From: CAWVWD01 sp965662365 | GTDB lineage: Bacteria; Bacteroidota; Bacteroidia; Chitinophagales; Saprospiraceae | Direction of reading: 5' to 3' | Assembly (NCBI GenBank): GCA_965662365.1 | Contig: CBFIHR010000033.1 | Coordinates: forward strand, 1-41,961 | DNA: 41,961 nucleotides | In this document: one piece after another, positions 16,337-23,475 of the stretch | Numbering within the stretch: the first letter of the stretch is position 1 | Layout: the number at the start of each line of letters is the position of its first letter | Program-made: the position numbers and the translations under genes | Notes under the pieces: model-generated | The model's database searches: none | Seen by the model: only the letters and a program-made list of their open reading frames with translations | What the model was told of the DNA's origin: nothing

Positions 16337-17260
16337 TTATTCTTCAAGGACAGTTGTCGCTGTTTGATACAGCGGATGAAATGTCAAAATCGTATTACGT
16401 AAATAAGCGGTATCTAAATGCGTATAAATTTCCGTTGTTGTAATTGACGCATGTCCTAACATATCTTGAATTGCCCTCAAATCGGCTCCTCCTTCCATCA
16501 AATGTGTTGCAAACGAATGACGAAACGTATGCGGACTTATGTTTTTTTGTAGATTAACGGCTTTCGCCAAATCTTTAATGATGTAGAAAATCATCACTCT
16601 GGATAAGGGTCTTCCTCTACGATTTAGAAACAAAATATCGTTATTATGAATCGTTTTTAAATTATTTCTGTCTTGAAGATAATAATTAATATATTTGATT
16701 GCATCTTCGCCAATCGGTACAAAACGCTCTTTATTTCCTTTTCCTACAACTTTTATAAAACCAATATCTAAATAAATATTAGAAATTTTTAAATTTGTTA
16801 ACTCACTGACTCTCAGACCACAAGCATACAAAGTTTCAAGTATTGCTCGGTTGCGATGACCTTCAGGTTTACTCAAATCAATTGCACCTAAAAGCTGCTC
16901 AATTTCTTCAAAACTCAAAACCGAAGGCAACTTTCTTGATAAATTTGGACTCTCTAATAAATCTGTTGGCGAAGCAGGAATAATTTTTTCAAAAACTAAA
17001 AAATTAAAAAAAGCCTTTAAACCCGAAATTAATCTTGCTTGTGAACTTGCCGCCAAACCCAATTCGTGCAAATATTCTAAAAAATCTTTAAGTTGTTTTA
17101 ATTGAATTGTTGCAGGTGATAAATCCAATTCTAAAATATCAAGATACTGCTCCAACTTCTCGACATCACGACGATAAGCCATTACCGAATTTTTCGATAA
17201 TGACTTTTCTAGCATCAAATAATCTTCAAATGATTTTAAGTGTATTTGCCAAATGGACAT
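16337..17260 (-). CDS. xerD: Site-specific tyrosine recombinase XerD
   Basis: 307 residues. It is a chromosome-dimer resolving recombinase acting at dif with a partner Xer protein. The N-terminal SAM-like core-binding domain (about 1-90) is followed by the catalytic domain with Arg150 (ACGLRVSEL), Lys174 (GKGNKERFVP), His244 and Arg247 (SPHTFRHSF), His270 (LGHASITTTEIYTH) and nucleophile Tyr279. Length and the ending HLDTAYLRNTILTFHP fit housekeeping XerC/XerD rather than a mobile-element integrase, and no att-like repeats or phage genes are nearby. Assignment to XerD rather than XerC is by overall resemblance. The dehydrogenase small subunit ends 66 bases upstream on the same strand, so read-through is possible. 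Confidence 0.9.
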   Translation of the reverse strand: MSIWQIHLKSFEDYLMLEKSLSKNSVMAYRRDVEKLEQYLDILELDLSPATIQLKQLKDFLEYLHELGLAASSQARLISGLKAFFNFLVFEKIIPASPTDLLESPNLSRKLPSVLSFEEIEQLLGAIDLSKPEGHRNRAILETLYACGLRVSELTNLKISNIYLDIGFIKVVGKGNKERFVPIGEDAIKYINYYLQDRNNLKTIHNNDILFLNRRGRPLSRVMIFYIIKDLAKAVNLQKNISPHTFRHSFATHLMEGGADLRAIQDMLGHASITTTEIYTHLDTAYLRNTILTFHPLYQTATTVLEE

Positions 17261-17326
17261 TTATGTGATTTTATTTTAAAGCACCTCAAAAGATTCAGTA
17301 TGAATAATGATCCCGAGACTTCGAAC

Positions 17327-18037
17327 CTACGTAATCAGATTCATATTTTCATCCCATTCCGCCTGAATTTCCCGTTTACTTTGATCCACAAATTTCGGCA
17401 ACCAATCTTCGTCATATTTCATTCCATGCTTATCCAGCACATCTTGCGGAACGCCATCCCAAACATTTGGTCGATTTCCTTGATAACCTAAATCCTCCAA
17501 ACCCATTTTTGAGGTATAATAACCAGTCACGACCAAACCACGGATTTTATCAAAAAACTTAATCCCAGGAGCTAATTCTGGTTTTTCATTATTGTCATCA
17601 GGATACGCAATATCATCAATGATTTCGATTTGCTGCGAATTATTAAGTTCTGCGAAGGTCTTTTTGAATCGGCGATTTGATTCTGAATTTAACCACATTA
17701 AACCACCTCGAATTGGCAATTGATTATCCGGTAAATCTTTGACAATAAACTCAATAAATTCTACGACACCAGCTTCTGTTGCTGAACCGGCTGTTTTTGT
17801 TGCCGGTAAAATTATATCTGCTAAAATCGCAATGGTCGCCAATTCCTGCTCGTCAAAATAAACCTGACTTAATAGCTCATTATCCCGCTCGATTTCTTTT
17901 GGTGTTCGACCGTATAATCCCAATTCACTGGCATTTTTTGTTACTTCAGGTACATCTTGCTCACAACTTGTCGTTGCTAATGTCGCCCCAGCAATTGTAC
18001 CTAATAATATCGTTTTAAAAGAATCTCTTCTATTCAA
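17327..18037 (-). CDS. Gluconate 2-dehydrogenase subunit 3-like small subunit
   Basis: About 236 residues. It is the small 'hitch-hiker' subunit that accompanies GMC-type FAD dehydrogenases to the periplasm. The N-terminus reads NRRDSFKTILLGTIAGATLATTSC: a twin-arginine motif, then a hydrophobic stretch and a possible lipobox cysteine. The rest matches the subunit 3 pattern (IADIILPATKTAGSATEAGVVEFI, YYTSKMGLEDLGYQGN). There is no ATG in the frame. I place the start at the TTG at 18037, directly before Asn-Arg-Arg-Asp, because relatives begin MNRRDS; a TTG at 18103 would add 22 unlikely residues. It lies downstream of the GMC subunit in the same orientation, consistent with one operon and one complex. 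Confidence 0.85.
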   Translation of the reverse strand: MNRRDSFKTILLGTIAGATLATTSCEQDVPEVTKNASELGLYGRTPKEIERDNELLSQVYFDEQELATIAILADIILPATKTAGSATEAGVVEFIEFIVKDLPDNQLPIRGGLMWLNSESNRRFKKTFAELNNSQQIEIIDDIAYPDDNNEKPELAPGIKFFDKIRGLVVTGYYTSKMGLEDLGYQGNRPNVWDGVPQDVLDKHGMKYDEDWLPKFVDQSKREIQAEWDENMNLIT

Positions 18038-18145
18038 TTTTTTTATGTTAGAATACTTGATTGATTTCTCAATGAACCAAATAAACCAAGTATTGATTAT
18101 CAATATGTTTAAATAAAATGTGTCACCATCAACCGCCTGTCGTTT

Positions 18146-19861
18146 TTATAAATTTTGTTTTTTCAACTCTTGAATCACATATTCCGAAGTACGCATGGCT
18201 AAGGCCATAATTGTCCAAGTACAATTTTTATCTGCTTGTGATGTAAATACACCAGCGTCAACGACAAAGACATTTTTACAATCGTGTAATTGAGCGTATT
18301 TATTGGTAACAGAAGTTTTCGGGTCGTTGCCCATTCTAGTTGTTCCGACTTCATGAATAATCTGTCCGGGAGCTAACAATCCATAATCATTTTCTTTAGT
18401 CGGTTTATCGCCCAAAGCGATGCCGTCCATATTATGAATAATTTCCTCGAAAGTATCCTGCATATGTTTAGCTTGTTTTCGCTCAAAATCTGACCATTTA
18501 TAATCAAATTGTAGTACAGGAATACCAAATTGATCTACTACATCAGGGTCAAGGTAACAGCGATTATCATATTGAGCGATAGATTCGCCACGTCCAGCCA
18601 TTCCTATGAATGCACCGTAAAATTTCTTTACATCTTGTCGTAATTTATCACCATAGCCACCAACTTGACCATTGACATATTTATTCATCTCATGTGTTTG
18701 CATACCAAAACCATAGGCAGGCATTCCCATTCCGCCCCAAATTTCGATATGATAACCTCGTGGAAAATCCAACTTTTTATTATCTAACCACCATGGCGAA
18801 TAAACGTGCAAACCGCCAACGCCATCTTCATTATAAATTTTCCGATTCATCAACGCAGGAACAAATGCTGAACGGCCAGCACCAGTCGAATCGTGCAAAT
18901 ATCGGCCAACATGATCGCTACTATTTCCTAAGCCATTCGGATGTTGTTTAGATTTAGAATTAAGTAGAATCCGAGCCGAACTACAAGCAGAAGCACCCAA
19001 CAAAACTGTTTTTCCTTTCAGTTGATATTCTCGCCTATCTTCTTTATTAATGTAAGAAACGCCAGTTGCGATACCTTCATCATTGGTCGTCACTGAACGC
19101 ACCATGCAGTCTGTGAGCAGATCAATTTGTCCGCCATTCAATGCAGGAATTATAAAAACAGAACTTGACGAAAAATCCGCATAAACTGAGCAAGAACGAT
19201 TACATTGACTACAGTAAAAACAAACACCACGATTTTTATTAATCTTTTTTGTCAAAATTGATAAACGGGAAGGAATCACATCGACATTCGATTTTCTTGC
19301 ACCTTTTATATAATACAATTCGTGTAAACGAGGTTTTGGAGCAGGTAAAAAATAACCATCAGGGTCGTTTCTTCGTCCTTCCTTTGAGCCAAACACACCC
19401 ACCATTTTATCTAATTTATCATAGTATGGTTTGACATCATCATACGTGATTGGCCAGTTTTCGCCTAAACCGTCAATGCTCTTGTGCTGAAAATCATCAG
19501 GTCCAAAACGGAGTGAAATCCGTCCCCAGTGATTCGTCCGTCCGCCTAACATTCGAGAACGCCACCACATAAATTTTGTCCCTTCTTTAGTTGTATAAGG
19601 TTCACCATCAACCTCCCAATCGCCATAAGACATATCATAATCACCAAAGGCACGGGTAGTAGAAGCACCTCTTCGAGGAGATTCCCAAGGCCATTTTAGT
19701 TGTGTTTTTGTTTTTGGATCTTTCGGATCGAAAAAAGGTCCCGCTTCTACGACAGCTACTTTTAAACCTGCATTTGCGAGTTGATTAGCAGCCATTCCGC
19801 CACCTGCCCCCGAGCCGACAATAATTGCATCGTACACGGTAGATGAAGTTTTAATTTGCAT
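18146..19861 (-). CDS. GMC-family FAD dehydrogenase catalytic subunit with Cys cluster
   Basis: 571 residues. It oxidises a sugar, sugar derivative or alcohol with FAD, passing electrons to the respiratory chain. The N-terminal Rossmann FAD site is AIIVGSGAGGGMAANQLA (13-30) ending VVEAG. The flavin-loop region RMLGGRTNHWGR (103-114) and the catalytic His/Asn pair (IIHEVGTTRMG; DKNCTWTIMALAMR) are present. Cys214, Cys217, Cys220 and Cys224 form GVCFYCSQCNRSC. In bacterial FAD glucose dehydrogenases a cysteine-rich stretch in this subunit holds an Fe-S cluster that relays electrons, and this looks equivalent. No own signal peptide is visible, which fits export together with the twin-Arg small subunit. 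No cytochrome subunit is adjacent. The substrate is unknown. Confidence 0.88.
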   Translation of the reverse strand: MQIKTSSTVYDAIIVGSGAGGGMAANQLANAGLKVAVVEAGPFFDPKDPKTKTQLKWPWESPRRGASTTRAFGDYDMSYGDWEVDGEPYTTKEGTKFMWWRSRMLGGRTNHWGRISLRFGPDDFQHKSIDGLGENWPITYDDVKPYYDKLDKMVGVFGSKEGRRNDPDGYFLPAPKPRLHELYYIKGARKSNVDVIPSRLSILTKKINKNRGVCFYCSQCNRSCSVYADFSSSSVFIIPALNGGQIDLLTDCMVRSVTTNDEGIATGVSYINKEDRREYQLKGKTVLLGASACSSARILLNSKSKQHPNGLGNSSDHVGRYLHDSTGAGRSAFVPALMNRKIYNEDGVGGLHVYSPWWLDNKKLDFPRGYHIEIWGGMGMPAYGFGMQTHEMNKYVNGQVGGYGDKLRQDVKKFYGAFIGMAGRGESIAQYDNRCYLDPDVVDQFGIPVLQFDYKWSDFERKQAKHMQDTFEEIIHNMDGIALGDKPTKENDYGLLAPGQIIHEVGTTRMGNDPKTSVTNKYAQLHDCKNVFVVDAGVFTSQADKNCTWTIMALAMRTSEYVIQELKKQNL

Positions 19862-20096
19862 AAATTATGGTTTTATTAATTTGGTCTTTGTTTTGAATAA
19901 TTTGATCCAGCAAGTTAGTAAATTCTATTAAAAAAGTAAAAAATAGAATTTTATTTGGAATAGGTATGACTTTGAGCTATAATTTGCAATTAAGGACTAA
20001 GTTATTAACTATTGATTCATTGAAATTTGAGAAGCAAAATGTAGGTAATTGTAATTAAGAATTGTTTAGAAATTGCTTAAAAAAGGGCAAAAAAAA
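19862..20096. other. Gap upstream of the GMC gene
   Basis: About 235 A/T-rich bases between the GMC start and the terminator of the Fe-S carrier gene. No coding frame, RNA gene or clear -33/-7 promoter for the dehydrogenase operon was found. Confidence 0.4.
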
Positions 20097-20133
20097 GGCG
20101 TACCGTTTTTCATTTGAGATGAATAGGTACGCC
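20097..20133 (-). terminator. Terminator of the A-type Fe-S carrier gene
   Basis: GGCGTACC (20097-20104) and GGTACGCC (20126-20133) form an 8-base stem. On the minus strand a run of T follows, corresponding to the A run at 20089-20096. It lies 24 bases past the stop codon at 20157. Confidence 0.8.
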
Positions 20134-20156
20134 AACACAATAAACAATTCCCATCT

Positions 20157-20507
20157 TTATGCAGAAAACGATGTACCGCATCCGCATGTATCTTTAGCAT
20201 TTGGGTTACTGAATGTAAACCCTCTGTTATTTAAACCATTGACAAAATCTACCTCGATGCCCATTAAATATAATGCATGAGCTTTTTTCATGTAGACTTT
20301 GATTCCATTCGAGATGAATTCATCATCATCAGGCTGCTTTGCATCGAATCCTAACACATAAGAGAAACCTGAACATCCACCTCCTTTTACTCCGACTCGC
20401 AACCCTAAATTTTCGTCTAAATTTTGTGCTGCTTTGATAGCTTTTAATTGTTCAACAGCACCATTCGTCAAATTTACAGGAGCAGTTCCTATTAAAGTAT
20501 CTTGCAT
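20157..20507 (-). CDS. A-type iron-sulfur carrier (IscA/ErpA/HesB family)
   Basis: 116 residues. It receives Fe-S clusters from the assembly scaffold and passes them to target enzymes in the cytoplasm. The three conserved cysteines are Cys45 (GGGCSGFSY) and Cys108/Cys110 (DTCGCGTSF), with the standard spacing. The start is set at the ATG at 20507, because the family begins shortly before the TNGAVEQLKAI helix; an upstream ATG at 20579 would overlap the promoter. The promoter at 20535-20565 gives a leader of about 20 bases. No other isc or suf genes are adjacent, so it is a stand-alone carrier. Which client it serves cannot be told. Confidence 0.92.
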   Translation of the reverse strand: MQDTLIGTAPVNLTNGAVEQLKAIKAAQNLDENLGLRVGVKGGGCSGFSYVLGFDAKQPDDDEFISNGIKVYMKKAHALYLMGIEVDFVNGLNNRGFTFSNPNAKDTCGCGTSFSA

Positions 20508-20877
20508 AATTATATTTATTGTTAATAACGTGTACAAAAATAAAACATTCTTTGATAAAATCAAAAAATGCATATCCAAAGATAAACAAGTTTTTATCTA
20601 AAATGGTTTTAAATAACGGCAAAACCTATCCTTAAATGGTTGCTGTATTTTACAATACCCCCTATATAGTATTGAAATTATTTATTTAAAATATTAATTA
20701 TCAACTGATTAATAAATAATATTCCAATGATTTTATAACAGTTCTTTTTCGTAAAATAAGCATCTTATTTTTTATAAAAAATTAGATGAATTTGACAAAA
20801 GATATTCCATTTCAAAGAAACTAATCTTTAGATCTAACTTAGTTCATTAACTTTACGTTTACAAAATTAAAAAATCT
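20508..20877. other. Divergent intergenic region between Fe-S carrier and protease
   Basis: Contains the promoter of the Fe-S carrier gene (20535-20565) and a short inverted repeat CAATAC/GTATTG around CCCCTATATA near 20653. A weak TAACTTTA element at 20848-20855 could serve the protease gene. Nothing else is recognised. Confidence 0.45.
20535..20565 (-). promoter_or_regulatory. Bacteroidota promoter of the Fe-S carrier gene
   Basis: On the minus strand TTTG (20562-20565) and TATTTTTG (20535-20542) are separated by 19 bases, matching the -33/-7 consensus. The start codon at 20507 follows about 27 bases after the -7 element. Confidence 0.65.
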
Positions 20878-22635
20878 ATGAAAAAATCAATCTTTACATT
20901 TTCAATGATGTTAATTATGTCTATCAATATTTTTGCTCAAACTTGGCAAAATAAAATTGATAGTCGATTAAATATTTATGATGGTACAACCGAAAAATTT
21001 GAGTTTTTGGTTCAGCTTACCAGTCAAGCGGATGTATCGCAATCTAAATTCTTAACTGATAAAACAGCAAAAGGTAAGTTGGTCATGGAACAACTTCGAG
21101 CAAATGCCCAAAAAACACAAGCTGACATTGTTACGATTTTAGATTCCCGAGGAACGCCTTATCAAGATTTTTGGGTAGTGAATGCAATATGGGTTTATGG
21201 TGACTTTGACCTGGTTAAGGAATTCGCTCAACGCTCTGAGGTAAAACAGATTTCTGAAAACTCTCGAATGAAAATAATGGAGCCAATTACTCCTGAACCT
21301 TCTGCTGAAAATCTCAATAAAAACTTTGAAATTTCATGGGGGATTTTACAAATGAACGCTAACACTGTTTGGAAACGAGGCTATACTGGGAAAGGTGTGG
21401 TTGTCGGTGGGCAGGATACCGGTTATGAGTGGGAACATGAAAGTTTAAAATCCAAGTATAGAGGCTGGGACGGAACAAATGCGGATCATAATTATAATTG
21501 GCATGATGCGATTCGCGAGTTTGACCCAAAACATAGTCTTGAGGCAAATCCCTGTGGTTTAGATGTTGATTTTCCATGTGATGATCATAATCATGGGACG
21601 CACACTATGGGAACGATGGTTGGTGGCACAGAAAATTTAAAAATCGGCGTTGCTCCTGATGCGACCTGGATTGGCTGTCGTAATATGGAACGTGGCTGGG
21701 GAACACCTCAATCTTACCTGGAATGCTTTCAGTGGTTCTTAGCACCGACAGATTTAAATGGTGAAAATCCCGATCCGTCAAAAGCTCCTCACGTTATTAA
21801 TAACTCATGGAGTTGTCCGGAGATTGAAGGTTGTAATCCGAATAACTTTGATATTTTAGAAACAGCTGTCAATCATTTAAAATCTGCCGGTATTGTCGTT
21901 GTGGTTTCTGCTGGAAATGCCGGCCCGAATTGCGAAACGATTAGTACACCTGCCGCAATTTTTGAAAATAGTTTTACGATTGGTGCATTAGATGAAAATG
22001 AAACAATTGCTGATTTTAGTAGTCGAGGTTTAGTAACTGTAGATGGCAGCAATCGTATGAAGCCGAACGTCACAGCACCTGGTGTGAATGTAAAATCTGC
22101 GATTAAAGGTGGTAATATGTATGCAAGATATAGCGGCACGAGTATGGCAGGACCGCATGTTGCCGGAGTTGTTGCTTTGTTGATTTCTGCTGATCCAACT
22201 TTAGCAGGTGATGTCGAACGTATCGAAACGCTTATTGAGCAATCTGCAATTAATCGAACAACCACACAAGATTGTAATGGTGCAGATGGAAATTCGGTTC
22301 CAAATTTTGCTTATGGTTATGGTACTGTTGATGCACTTGCAGCTTTAGAAACACTTTTAGGCGAAACACCGATTCCAGCAAATGAACGGTTTAGTGTTTA
22401 TCCAAATCCAACAACAGATCTGGTTACTTTCCAAAATATCGGCTATGAAGGGCTGTTACAATTACAAATATTTGCAGCAGACGGAAAACAGATTATCAAT
22501 CAAACACTTGATTATACTGGAGGTAATAAATTACGTACGATTGATTTGAATAAATATGCAAATGGCGTTTATTACTATCGTCTTTGTGATGAATCAGGTG
22601 AAAATTGTTTTGAGGGTCGAATATTGAAAAACTAA
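20878..22635 (+). CDS. Secreted subtilisin-like (S8) protease with T9SS sorting domain
   Basis: 585 residues. The signal peptide is cleaved near NIFAQ (21). A prodomain-like segment (about 35-130) precedes the peptidase domain. The catalytic triad is Asp180 (GGQDTGYEWEH), His239 (NHGTHTMGT) and Ser near 422 (SGTSMAGPHVAG), with the oxyanion Asn in VSAGNAGP near 346. The last 80 residues are a type A T9SS C-terminal domain: VYPNPTTDLVTF, LQIFAADGKQI, YANGVYYYRL. It should therefore cross the outer membrane through the type IX system and become cell-surface attached or released. Cysteines near 226-234 and after the His probably form disulfides. It is monocistronic with a terminator at 22703. 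Confidence 0.93.
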   Translation: MKKSIFTFSMMLIMSINIFAQTWQNKIDSRLNIYDGTTEKFEFLVQLTSQADVSQSKFLTDKTAKGKLVMEQLRANAQKTQADIVTILDSRGTPYQDFWVVNAIWVYGDFDLVKEFAQRSEVKQISENSRMKIMEPITPEPSAENLNKNFEISWGILQMNANTVWKRGYTGKGVVVGGQDTGYEWEHESLKSKYRGWDGTNADHNYNWHDAIREFDPKHSLEANPCGLDVDFPCDDHNHGTHTMGTMVGGTENLKIGVAPDATWIGCRNMERGWGTPQSYLECFQWFLAPTDLNGENPDPSKAPHVINNSWSCPEIEGCNPNNFDILETAVNHLKSAGIVVVVSAGNAGPNCETISTPAAIFENSFTIGALDENETIADFSSRGLVTVDGSNRMKPNVTAPGVNVKSAIKGGNMYARYSGTSMAGPHVAGVVALLISADPTLAGDVERIETLIEQSAINRTTTQDCNGADGNSVPNFAYGYGTVDALAALETLLGETPIPANERFSVYPNPTTDLVTFQNIGYEGLLQLQIFAADGKQIINQTLDYTGGNKLRTIDLNKYANGVYYYRLCDESGENCFEGRILKN

Positions 22636-22702
22636 TGGATTACGAATAAATAATAACCAGAAGATAATTACTTGTAAGAATTATTCTGTTACTTTTTCAA
22701 CA

Positions 22703-22748
22703 AAACCTCGTTAAGAGTCATATCTTTGCGAGGTTTTTTTAGTCTAAT
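22703..22748 (+). terminator. Terminator of the S8 protease gene
   Basis: AAAACCTCG (22703-22711) pairs with CGAGGTTTT (22740-22748) around a 28-base loop, followed by further T residues. Confidence 0.7.
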
Positions 22749-22850
22749 GAAAAGACGACTTGATTATTAAAATAATAACTACAGAATGCCATTAAAATCA
22801 GTGATTTATTCTAATGGTATTTCGACACAATTTCAAAATAAATAGTATTA

Positions 22851-23381
22851 ATGAAAATTTGGGAAATAATCTTAGGCATATTACAAGCGACAATACCTGC
22901 ATTAATTGTTTTTTTGACGGTATATTTTTTATTCAAAGAGTTTTTAAAAAATCAGCGTCAAATGTTTCTTTTTCAAGATAGAAAAGACGCAAGAAGTGAA
23001 GTGATTCCGTTGCGAATGCAGGCTTATGAGCGATTAGCTTTATTTTGTGAACGAATTAAAGTACAAAGTATGCTATTGCGTTTGGAGGGAGATGCTATCG
23101 CTGCAGAGGATTTACGTTTAGTGATTCTCATTACGATTCAACAAGAATTTGAGCATAATGTCGCACAACAAGTTTATGTATCTAAGGAGCTTTGGAAAGT
23201 TATCGAAATGGCTCGTAATAATACGGTTGCTTTAATTAATGCAACTTATGAGAGCTTGCCAAAGGGGGCAAGTCCTGCCGATTTGCGTTACGCTTTATTT
23301 TCTAATTTGGAAAAAATGGGAGAACAGCCAATGGATACGGCTTTATTAGCAATTAAAAAAGAAATTGGGACAATGTTGTAA
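22851..23381 (+). CDS. Small single-pass membrane protein, conserved hypothetical
   Basis: 176 residues, function not recognised. One N-terminal transmembrane helix (about 8-28) is followed by a mostly helical soluble part. The segment just after the membrane is basic (KEFLKNQRQMF, DRKDARSE), suggesting the C-terminal part is cytoplasmic. Helical phrases such as RMQAYERLALFCERI and QQEFEHNVAQQVYVSKELWKV look like a conserved Bacteroidota family of unknown function. No cysteine or histidine site suggests an enzyme. The gene is alone: a terminator separates it from the protease upstream, and it converges with the AsmA-family gene. Confidence 0.75.
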   Translation: MKIWEIILGILQATIPALIVFLTVYFLFKEFLKNQRQMFLFQDRKDARSEVIPLRMQAYERLALFCERIKVQSMLLRLEGDAIAAEDLRLVILITIQQEFEHNVAQQVYVSKELWKVIEMARNNTVALINATYESLPKGASPADLRYALFSNLEKMGEQPMDTALLAIKKEIGTML

Positions 23382-23392
23382 TTTCCCAATGA

Positions 23393-23469
23393 TTGTTGAG
23401 TTTGCTATGCTGTTAAAGTATTTTGAAAATATGATTTAAAATAATCTAACAACATAGCAATCTTAACAA
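23393..23469. repeat. Long imperfect inverted repeat between convergent genes
   Basis: Arms 23393-23415 and 23447-23469 match at 20 of 23 positions (core TTGCTATG / CATAGCAA) around a 31-base A/T-rich loop. It fills nearly all of the gap between two convergent stop codons and may act as a bidirectional terminator, though it lacks flanking A and T tracts. Confidence 0.65.
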
Positions 23470-23475
23470 CTTAAT

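Noticed and set aside
16337..17260. Tyrosine recombinase as a sign of an integrative element
   Set aside because: Its features match housekeeping XerD, and no attachment-site repeats, relaxase or phage genes lie nearby.
17300..17345. TTCGAACCTAC, resembling a tRNA T-arm (TTCGAA), with a short inverted repeat TATGAAT/ATTCATA
   Set aside because: No acceptor stem, D-arm or anticodon arm could be built on either strand, and the bases overlap the 3' end of the dehydrogenase small-subunit gene.
20653..20674. CAATAC-CCCCTATATA-GTATTG as a copper-repressor-like operator
   Set aside because: Only one C-rich half is present and neither flanking gene is a metal gene; resemblance too weak.
21873..22265. 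130-codon minus-strand frame inside the S8 protease
   Set aside because: Lies entirely under the catalytic Asn and Ser motifs of the protease and has no promoter or family signature.
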